A stretch of DNA of 64,000 bases from Verrucomicrobiota bacterium (GTDB lineage Bacteria > Verrucomicrobiota > Verrucomicrobiia > Verrucomicrobiales > Akkermansiaceae), in NCBI GenBank assembly GCA_017301995.1, contig JAFLEH010000025.1, forward strand, positions 1 to 64,000, written 5' to 3'. The translations under genes were made by a program, and so were the position numbers. Under the pieces are notes generated by a model that worked only from the letters and a program-made list of their open reading frames with translations, had not been told where the DNA came from and did not search any database. Shown piece after piece: positions 28,491 to 35,452 of the stretch (its first letter is position 1; each line of letters starts with the position of its first letter).

Positions 28491-30767
28491 GTGAAGGAGA
28501 ATCACCCGATCAGCATCAGCGACTACAGCCTGGTTGGCAAGAATGCCAAACTGGCGATAGCGGCAGGACTGGCGGATGCCGACTGGTACACATCCCCGAT
28601 TCCGAAGGAAGACCTCAGGCGCTTGCTGGTGCGCAGGGATTGGCCCGCGCTCAGGGATTGCATTATCTACTTCGGATTGATTCTGGCGAGCGGTGCGGCC
28701 ACCTGCTTGCTTTGGGGAAGCGGGTGGGCCGTCCTGCCGATGATGGTGTATGGGCTGCTCTACGCCTCCGCGTCCGACTCCCGTTGGCACGAGTCCGGTC
28801 ACGGCACGGCGTTCAGGACGGATTGGCTCAACAACCTTCTCTATGAAATCGCCTCCTTCATGGTGTTGCGCGAGTCGGTGCCCTGGCGCTGGAGCCACAC
28901 CCGCCATCACAGCGATACGATCATCGTCGGTCGCGACCCGGAGATTGCGGTGCCCCGGCCTCCGGACCTCGGGGCGATGATCCTGAAGTGTGTCAATTTC
29001 CAGGCGTTCCGCCGCTACCTCCGCAACATCGCCATCCACAGTGTCGGTAAGCTGACCCCGGAGGAGATGACCTACATCCCCCTATCCGAACATCCCAAGG
29101 TGTTCGTGCGGGCCAGGATCTACGCCTTGATCTATCTGACGATGTTCGCCTTGTGCGTCCGGTTCCAAACATGGATGCCATTCGTTTTCGTTCTCGGACC
29201 TAACATTTATGGCGCTTGGCTGATGCCGGTCTTCGGATGGACCCAGCATGCCGGGCTCGCTGAGAATGTGCTCGACCACCGGCTCAACTGCCGGACGATC
29301 CGGATGAACTTCATCAACCGCTTCCTCTACTGGAACATGAACTATCACCTGGAACACCACATGTTCCCGCTGGTTCCCTATCATCAGTTGCCGAAGCTTC
29401 ACCAACTGATCAAGGACGACTGTCCCGAACCCTACCCGAGCCTTCTCGCGGCCTACAGGGAAATCATCCCGGCGGTGCTCCGGCAGATCAAAGACCCCGG
29501 CTATTTCGTGAAACGGAAGCTGCCCGCCACCGCCCGCCCGGTCGGAACGAAACCAATTAAACCCGCCATCGCCGACAACGACCGTCCGCCCGAAAACGGC
29601 TGGGTCTCCGTCTGCGATCCGGATCGGTTGCAACCCGGTGACGCCGTGCGCTTCGACCACGGGGACCGGACCTTTGCCGTCTATCGGACCGACGACGGCT
29701 CCTTCCACGCCACCGACGGAATCTGCACCCACGGCAACACCCACCTCGCGGACGGACTGGTGATGGGACGCATCATCGAATGCCCGAAGCACAACGGCCG
29801 TTTCGACATCACCGACGGCTCGCCGCAACGCCTGCCCGCCTGCGTGGCGCTGCGGACCTATCCGGTCAAGCTCGAGAACGGCAGGCTCTTCATCAACATC
29901 GACCAGCCCGGCGGCCGCGGTGCCGCGGAGAAAACACACCGCTTCAAAGTGGTGAGCAACCGGAATGTGGCCACTTATATCAAGGAACTCGTGCTCGCAC
30001 CCGTGGATGGCGGCGCCTTGCCGGATTACAAGCCGGGCCAATACATGCGGATCCACATCCCCGCCTATCGCGAGATCCGCTTCAGCGAGTTTGAGATAGA
30101 CGAGCCCTTCGCCGCATCCTGGAGGGCGCATCATGTATTCGACTTCAAGGCTACCAACCGCACGGCCGCACGCCGGAATTACTCGCTGGCCACCTGCCCC
30201 GGCCGCGGCGACGGACAACTGCGCTTCAACATCCGCATCGCCACCCCGCCGCGCGGGCTGGAGTGCGATGCCGGCGCCGGTTCGTCGTATGTCTTCAACC
30301 TCAAGCCGGGCGACGAGGTCGAGGCCACCGGCCCCTTCGGGGATTTTCTCATCCGCGAGACCGACCGTGAGATGGTCTATCTCGGCGGAGGGGCGGGAAT
30401 GGCTCCACTGCGTTCCCACATCTCCCATCTGTTCGAGAATCTCGCCACCGGACGCCGGGTTTCGTTCTGGTATGGCGCCCGCTCGCGGCAGGAGCTTTTC
30501 TATCAGGACTATTTCGAGGACATCGCCAGCCGCTTCCCGAACTTCAGCTTCCACATCGCCCTTTCCGAGCCGCTTGAGGAGGACAACTGGCAGTCCCACC
30601 GTGGCCTGATCCATGAAGTGCTGCGGGATGAATATCTCGCCAATCATCCGGATCCCGCCGCGGTGGAGTATTATCTCTGCGGCCCGCCGCTCATGATCGA
30701 AGCCGCACGGACCCTGCTCGACGGCCTCGGCGTCCCGAACGAGCGAATCGCCTACGACGCGTTCTAA
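28491..30767 (+). CDS. Fused membrane desaturase/hydroxylase - Rieske ferredoxin - NqrF-type reductase
   Basis: 758 residues from a GTG at 28491 (next Met only at residue 84). Residues 1-345 are a membrane di-iron desaturase/hydroxylase with hydrophobic segments at about 58-95 and 207-248 and histidine boxes HESGH (100-104), HTRHH (136-140) and HLEHH (286-290). Residues 370-470 are a Rieske [2Fe-2S] domain with C412-T-H414 and C431-P-K-H434. Residues 484-758 are an NqrF-type flavin/NADH reductase with RNYS (562-565), GGGAGMAPLRSH (632-643) and CGPP (730-733). The first two parts recall MocD and MocE of rhizopine catabolism, an O-demethylating system. The chain carries a complete route from NADH to a di-iron site. 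Substrate unknown: methylated sugar, inositol or lipid. Confidence 0.85.
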   Translation: MKENHPISISDYSLVGKNAKLAIAAGLADADWYTSPIPKEDLRRLLVRRDWPALRDCIIYFGLILASGAATCLLWGSGWAVLPMMVYGLLYASASDSRWHESGHGTAFRTDWLNNLLYEIASFMVLRESVPWRWSHTRHHSDTIIVGRDPEIAVPRPPDLGAMILKCVNFQAFRRYLRNIAIHSVGKLTPEEMTYIPLSEHPKVFVRARIYALIYLTMFALCVRFQTWMPFVFVLGPNIYGAWLMPVFGWTQHAGLAENVLDHRLNCRTIRMNFINRFLYWNMNYHLEHHMFPLVPYHQLPKLHQLIKDDCPEPYPSLLAAYREIIPAVLRQIKDPGYFVKRKLPATARPVGTKPIKPAIADNDRPPENGWVSVCDPDRLQPGDAVRFDHGDRTFAVYRTDDGSFHATDGICTHGNTHLADGLVMGRIIECPKHNGRFDITDGSPQRLPACVALRTYPVKLENGRLFINIDQPGGRGAAEKTHRFKVVSNRNVATYIKELVLAPVDGGALPDYKPGQYMRIHIPAYREIRFSEFEIDEPFAASWRAHHVFDFKATNRTAARRNYSLATCPGRGDGQLRFNIRIATPPRGLECDAGAGSSYVFNLKPGDEVEATGPFGDFLIRETDREMVYLGGGAGMAPLRSHISHLFENLATGRRVSFWYGARSRQELFYQDYFEDIASRFPNFSFHIALSEPLEEDNWQSHRGLIHEVLRDEYLANHPDPAAVEYYLCGPPLMIEAARTLLDGLGVPNERIAYDAF

Positions 30768-30778
30768 CCCATTTTCAC

Positions 30779-31741
30779 ATGTTACATAACTCGTCGCTAA
30801 CCATCCATTCAACCGTCGGCAATCCCTGGACTTGGCATGACCGCTGGATCAAGCCCCCCGTTCCGGAGTTCGGCGTCAGAAACCAGCGCACGCATGGCGT
30901 CGGATTCCTCGGGGACGGCCGCATCGTCCTCTTCCACCAGGCTCTGCCTTCGCTTCTCATCCTCTCTCCCGAGGGCGATCTCCTCACCCGCTGGGGCACC
31001 TATCCGGGAGCCCACGGCCTGACCATCGTGCGCCGTGAGGGGAAGGAACATCTCTGGCTGACCGATGAGTGCTTGGGTGTTGCGGAACTCGTCGATCTGG
31101 AAGGACGCGTCGTCCAGCGGCTAGCCAAACCCGATCACCCGATCTATCAGAACGCGCCTTTCGTTCCCACCTGGGTGGCCGAGGAATCCGAAGACGGCAG
31201 GCCGGTCCGCCTCTGGCTCTCCGATGGTTACGGCTCCCATCTGGTCCACGCCTATGACGGAGAAGGAAACTATCAATTCTCTCTCGATGGGACGGAGGGT
31301 GCCGGCAAGTTCGATTGCCCGCACAGCGTGGCCATCGATCCGCGTCCGGGCAAGGACCGGCGTGTGCTCGTCGCCGACCGCGGCAACCACCGGGCGCAGG
31401 AGTTCGACCGCGATGGCAGGTTTCTCGGTTCATGGGGAGAGGAATTCTTGCATTCGCCGAACGGCTTCGACTTCCATGGCGGCCGCGTGGCCGTGACCGA
31501 GTTGTTCGGATGCCTGAGCCTGTTGGATGGGGACAACCGGTTGATAGAACGCCTCGGGACCCAGCCGAACGCCAGACACCTGCCCGGTTGGCCGCTCGTG
31601 GACCCGGCCAACTGCCTCATCCCGGGACTTTTCAACAGTCCCCACCACGCGGCATGGAGAAATGACGGCGGAATTATCGTCGTCGAGTGGATCAAACACG
31701 GGCGGATCACCTTACTCACCCCAGGCGAACGCCATGCCTGA
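30779..31741 (+). CDS. NHL-repeat six-bladed propeller protein
   Basis: 320 residues, 11 bp after the oxygenase. Repeated blades are visible: GDGRIVLFHQALPSLLILSP, GPHGL-like turns (YPGAHGLTIV), SVAIDPRPGKDRRVLVADRG with NHRAQEFDRDGRFLGSWG, and SPNGFDFHGGRVAVTE. These match NHL and SMP-30/gluconolactonase-like propellers. No signal peptide is obvious. Related propellers hydrolyse sugar lactones or act as binding scaffolds; the metal ligands of SMP-30 were not clearly found, so enzymatic activity is undecided. Position suggests the same operon as the oxygenase. Confidence 0.78.
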   Translation: MLHNSSLTIHSTVGNPWTWHDRWIKPPVPEFGVRNQRTHGVGFLGDGRIVLFHQALPSLLILSPEGDLLTRWGTYPGAHGLTIVRREGKEHLWLTDECLGVAELVDLEGRVVQRLAKPDHPIYQNAPFVPTWVAEESEDGRPVRLWLSDGYGSHLVHAYDGEGNYQFSLDGTEGAGKFDCPHSVAIDPRPGKDRRVLVADRGNHRAQEFDRDGRFLGSWGEEFLHSPNGFDFHGGRVAVTELFGCLSLLDGDNRLIERLGTQPNARHLPGWPLVDPANCLIPGLFNSPHHAAWRNDGGIIVVEWIKHGRITLLTPGERHA

Positions 31742-31792
31742 CAGTTTTTCCCGATTGATAGACCGAACCTCAATTCCAACCCACAAATCACC

Positions 31793-32935
31793 ATGACCTC
31801 CCGCGAACGCATTCTCACGGTTCTCAACGGCGGAATACCGGACCGCGTGCCGGTGGTTCCGTTCATTCAGGAAGAATACCTTGCCTGGTATTATCCGGAA
31901 AAGACCCATCTCGACCGCGTGGACACGGTTATCGAACTGGCCGGCGAACTGCCTTTCGATGTGATCACCAAGCACAATCGTTTCATGACGCCGCCGTTTC
32001 TGCTCCGGGATCATGCGAACTGGACCGTCCGGCGCACCCGGGTGCGCGAGGGCGACCTCTGGGTCACCCAGGTGAAAATCCAGACTCCCGACCGCCAGCT
32101 AACGATGGAGAGCGTCGTGCAGGACGCCGGCGCCGCAACGCAGGGGCTGATGCCGGGCATCCGCAAGCACCTGCTGGAAACGCCGGAAGATATCGAGTCC
32201 TTCATCTGTTGGGTTCCGGACCTCGAACCTTCGGACGCGGATGTCATGCGTCAAACCGCCGCCCGGTGGAAACAACAGACCGGCGATCTCGGGATCAACG
32301 CTCCATGGGGCTGGGCGGGTGTTTTCAATTACGCGGCCGATCTGATGGGAATGGAGCAACTGATGATGGCTCCCTATACCGAGGAAGACCTCTACTCGGC
32401 GCTGATGGACACCCTGGCCCGGCAGATGATCGCCTACAACCTCCCACTGGCGGAAGGTGGCGCCGATGCCATCGGCATCCAGGGCCACATCGCCAACGCG
32501 GGATCGGTCAGCACCGATTATTTCATGGAATTCGTGTTTCCTTACGAACAGCGCCTGATCCGCGGCATCCATGAGGCGGGCGCCTATTCCATCTATCACA
32601 ACTGCGGCCGCGCCCGTGCCTTCTATCCGATCTATGGCGACCTCGGCATGACCTTGTGGGAAACCGTCTCGCCGCCTCCGCAGGGCGACAACGACCTCGC
32701 CCTCGCCAAAGCCACCATCGGCGACCGCATTTGCCTGTTAGGCAATCTCGACCAGATCCACTTCCTGAAAACCGCCACCCCGGCGGAAGTCGACGCCGCC
32801 ACCCGCGAGATCGTCCGCATCGGCAAACCCGGCGGCCGCTACCTCTTCGCCGCCTCGGATTTTCTCGAAAAAAACACCCCGGTCGAGAATGTGAAAGCCA
32901 TGCTCGACGCCGCCCGCGAGGAGGGAGTTTACTAA
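31793..32935 (+). CDS. Uroporphyrinogen decarboxylase-family (MtaA/CmuA-like) methyltransferase
   Basis: 380 residues with the URO-D fold: start TSRERILTVLNGGIPDRVPV, middle GADAIGIQGHIANAGSVSTD, then YHNCGRARAF (Cys near residue 270) and LLGNLDQIHFL. True haem-pathway enzymes differ at the N-terminal LRQ/GR motif; this belongs with the diverse group that includes corrinoid or cobamide methyltransferases, where a Cys/His set binds zinc. Such proteins pass methyl groups from O- or N-methylated compounds. Sitting 1 kb after a putative O-demethylase, it may handle a methylated substrate, but the corrinoid partner protein is not here. Confidence 0.75.
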   Translation: MTSRERILTVLNGGIPDRVPVVPFIQEEYLAWYYPEKTHLDRVDTVIELAGELPFDVITKHNRFMTPPFLLRDHANWTVRRTRVREGDLWVTQVKIQTPDRQLTMESVVQDAGAATQGLMPGIRKHLLETPEDIESFICWVPDLEPSDADVMRQTAARWKQQTGDLGINAPWGWAGVFNYAADLMGMEQLMMAPYTEEDLYSALMDTLARQMIAYNLPLAEGGADAIGIQGHIANAGSVSTDYFMEFVFPYEQRLIRGIHEAGAYSIYHNCGRARAFYPIYGDLGMTLWETVSPPPQGDNDLALAKATIGDRICLLGNLDQIHFLKTATPAEVDAATREIVRIGKPGGRYLFAASDFLEKNTPVENVKAMLDAAREEGVY

Positions 32936-32960
32936 GCAACTCCGCGAGGTGACGGTTCGA

Positions 32961-32984
32961 AGAGAGAACTCCACCTCTGCGGCA
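32961..32984 (+). promoter_or_regulatory. GAGAGA-N13-GGCA element, copy 7 (upstream of truncated DUF6807 gene)
   Basis: GAGAGA at 32962-32967, 13 nt, GGCA at 32981-32984, ending 11 bp before the GTG at 32996. The base before the first box is A, not C. The short distance suggests a very short leader or a start further downstream. Confidence 0.45.
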
Positions 32985-32995
32985 GTACTCCATTA

Positions 32996-33568
32996 GTGAA
33001 TCGATTACCTTTCCCGGTTTCCACCCTTTCTTTCGCAGCGCTCCTTCTCGCCCCGCCCATGCTCCCGAATCTTTGCGCTGGTTCCGTCACTCTGGACGCG
33101 GTGGACATCCATCTGGCCGGCCGGCTCGTCGGCCGCTATGTGACCGCCCATGACGTTATCTCCCCAGCCCGGCTGCAGCAAACCTACAAACCAATTCTCC
33201 AAATCATGGATGCCGAGGTACGCCAACCCATCACCAAAGCCCCCGGCGGAGAATACGCCCACCACCGCGACATCTACATCGGCTGGAAGAGAATGGAATT
33301 CAAAGGCGAAACCTTCGGCTGCTGGCACATGATCGGAGGCGAACAGGTGGTGCAAGGCGGGGTGGACATACAGGAAGGCAGGGATTCGAGCACCGTGGCG
33401 TCCACAGTTCACTGGAACGCCGCCGGAGAGCCGCTCCTAATCGAGAAACGTGGACTCGCCTTTCGCCCACCGCCTGCCCCTGCCATCACCTGCCATCACC
33501 CCGCATCATCGCCACCTGCTCCCGCCGACTCCATCCCTCTCCCGGTTCTCAATCCACACCCAACCTGA
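32996..33568 (+). pseudogene. DUF6807 (PmoA-like) protein, C-terminally truncated
   Basis: The frame starts with GTG and a signal peptide (MNRLPFPVSTLSFAALLLAP). About residues 30-155 match the first half of DUF6807 proteins, often mislabelled methane oxygenase PmoA, common in Planctomycete and Verrucomicrobia sugar loci (HHRDIYIGWKRMEFKGETFG, CWHMIGGEQV). After RGLAFRPP the sequence turns Pro/His-rich and stops; no other frame continues the domain, so about half of the usual ~300 residues is missing. It may be a pseudogene or a short variant. It has its own GAGAGA-N13-GGCA element and is followed after 2 bp by the Dabb gene. Confidence 0.6.
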
Positions 33569-33570
33569 CC

Positions 33571-33960
33571 ATGACTCCGAAAATCATCGCCGCGCTTTCC
33601 CTGTTATTGCTTGCCTCATGCGCTACCATCGCTCCTCCGGCCAAGACCGGCAGCGTGGATCATGTGGTGCTCGTATGGCTGAAAAGTCCCGGCAGCGAGA
33701 AAGACCGCAAGGCATTGCTGGCGCAGGGCAATGATCTTCGCGCCATCCCAGGCATCCATTTCCTCGACTCCGGAACCGCCCTGCCGTCGGAGCGCCCGAC
33801 GGTGGACGATTCGTTCGACATCGCTTATGTCATGCGTTTCGAGTCGCCAGCCGCGCTGGAAGCCTACGCGGTCCATCCCATCCATGTGAAGGCCAAGGAC
33901 ACCCTCCTGGCATTGAGCCGGAAGGTGCTGGTCTATGATATCCGATCCAACACCAAGTAG
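33571..33960 (+). CDS. Dabb-domain (stress-responsive A/B barrel) lipoprotein
   Basis: 129 residues. The N-terminus MTPKIIAALSLLLLASCA carries a lipobox (LASC), so the mature protein is probably lipid-anchored. The rest is a Dabb alpha/beta-barrel: VDHVVLVWLKSPGSEKDRKA, then SFDIAYVMRFESPAALEAYA and HPIHVKAK. Dabb proteins are small ferredoxin-like folds, some of which act as cyclases or chaperone-like factors; Verrucomicrobia and Planctomycetes encode many exported versions of unknown role. Only 2 bp separate it from the truncated DUF6807 frame. Confidence 0.82.
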   Translation: MTPKIIAALSLLLLASCATIAPPAKTGSVDHVVLVWLKSPGSEKDRKALLAQGNDLRAIPGIHFLDSGTALPSERPTVDDSFDIAYVMRFESPAALEAYAVHPIHVKAKDTLLALSRKVLVYDIRSNTK

Positions 33961-34076
33961 GTATCCCGGTCCTCGTATTCACCGGACAACACCATGGAAC
34001 ACTGCCGTCAGGCATGAAGCGCCAAAGGAAGACGCCTCCTATCAATAAGTTCGCATGGCGTGTTAGATGAATGGCT

Positions 34077-35429
34077 TCACCCGAGGGCGTATTTCCCGCG
34101 GTAGCTGCCCTTGAGGAGGAGATTGGCATCGTCATCATTGGTGAAACGCTCGGTCTTGGGATCCCAATCGAGCTGTCTCCCGCGCTGGACGGCGATGTTC
34201 GAGATGTGGCCGAGCGAGCAGGTGCGATGGCCCACCTCGGCATCACACATGACCGGTGTACCATCGAGGATGGCGGAAACGAAGTCCGCCTTGTCCGAGC
34301 GGGTGGGCACGCGGCTGTCGCTTTCCTTGAGCCTGATGCGCAGGATCTTGGGATCGCTCACGCTGAAGCGTCCTTTGGCGTCCCCGAAAGGAGCCTGGAT
34401 CCAACCCTCGTCGCCCTCGACCCTGAGGTAGGGCGTATCCATCCTATAGTCGATGACCAGTCCATCCTGATATTTGAACCGCACTTCAAACTCCGTCAGT
34501 GTGTTCCACAACTCGCTGTTTTCCGGCAGCGAACGCCCTTTGCCTTCAACCGAGATGGGCCCGGAGCGTTCCGAACCATGGATCAACTGGGCGACATCCA
34601 GCAGATGGGTTCCCCAATTGGAGATCATCCCCTCCGAGTAGTCCCGGATGCGCATCCAGCCCGGCCGCCCGAGCGTTTCGCGGGCGGGATGCACCCGTTG
34701 TTCCGTATATTCCTTCCAAGGCGCGGGGCCGAGCCAGCGATCGTAATCGAGTTCCGCCGGAGGTTTCGTCGGTTGGATGTTGGTGGGGACTTTCGGGGAC
34801 TCCCGCGGCACCGCGGCGAGCATGCGTTTCACATTTCCAATGTAGCCGTTTCTCACCAGATCCGCCATTTTGGTCATGTAGGCGGTGGAACGGCATTCGG
34901 TGTCGGTGCGGAAAACGATTCCGGCCTTGGCGGCGGCATCGGCGATCAGGCGACCTTCCGCGAGATAGCGGGTGAGCGGTTTCTCGCAACTCACATGAAG
35001 CCCCTTGCGGATCGCATCGAGGCAATGCAGCACATGCCAGTGGTCCGTGGAGGAAACCATCACCGCATCGAGGCCTTCGAGTTCCAGGGCCTCACGGTGA
35101 TCCTGGAAAATGCGGCAGTCCTTCGTGCCGTAAGTGGCATCCACTTTCTCCTTGGAAACCCGGGCCCGCCACAAGTCCGCGTCACAAACGGCCACAACCC
35201 GCACGCTCGGATGGGCGAGCAAGGTGGGGAGGTTCGTGTGATAGCCCTGGCGACCGCAGCCGAGCATCAGCAGATTGATTTTGCGGGACGGTGCATCCTT
35301 GCCAAACAGGCGGCCGGGAAGAATCAAGGGAAGAACACCGGCGGACATCGTGCGGATCGCGGCGCGCCGGCTCAACAGGCTCGGGGTGACATTCATCTTT
35401 TGAGCGAAGGACATGACTTCGGTTTTCAT
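34077..35429 (-). CDS. Tat-exported Gfo/Idh/MocA oxidoreductase
   Basis: 450 residues taken from the ATG at 35429; nearby alternatives at MSFAQK and MNVTPS keep the same export signal. A twin-arginine motif (SRRAAIRTMSAGVLPLILPG) precedes the Rossmann fold INLLMLGCGRQGYHTNLPTL. The catalytic Lys-Pro dyad is CEKPLTRY, and the C-terminal substrate domain has SEGMISNWGTHLLDVAQLIH. Such exported relatives are abundant in Planctomycetes and Verrucomicrobia; substrates are mostly unknown sugars. It lies 23 bp after the large sulfatase, same strand, likely one operon. It is a paralogue of the protein at 39557. Confidence 0.85.
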   Translation of the reverse strand: MKTEVMSFAQKMNVTPSLLSRRAAIRTMSAGVLPLILPGRLFGKDAPSRKINLLMLGCGRQGYHTNLPTLLAHPSVRVVAVCDADLWRARVSKEKVDATYGTKDCRIFQDHREALELEGLDAVMVSSTDHWHVLHCLDAIRKGLHVSCEKPLTRYLAEGRLIADAAAKAGIVFRTDTECRSTAYMTKMADLVRNGYIGNVKRMLAAVPRESPKVPTNIQPTKPPAELDYDRWLGPAPWKEYTEQRVHPARETLGRPGWMRIRDYSEGMISNWGTHLLDVAQLIHGSERSGPISVEGKGRSLPENSELWNTLTEFEVRFKYQDGLVIDYRMDTPYLRVEGDEGWIQAPFGDAKGRFSVSDPKILRIRLKESDSRVPTRSDKADFVSAILDGTPVMCDAEVGHRTCSLGHISNIAVQRGRQLDWDPKTERFTNDDDANLLLKGSYRGKYALG

Positions 35430-35452
35430 ATGATATTGGTGGATTGGAGCAG

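Noticed and set aside
31280..31286. CGAGAGA on the minus strand inside the propeller gene
   Set aside because: No GGCA follows at 13 nt and no gene start lies downstream; treated as a chance match.
31793..32935. HemE of haem synthesis
   Set aside because: The N-terminal and central motifs fit the broader methyltransferase branch, and no haem genes are nearby.
32996..33568. Methane monooxygenase subunit PmoA
   Set aside because: DUF6807 proteins are often so named in databases, but the sequence is a secreted soluble domain with no relation to the membrane subunit.
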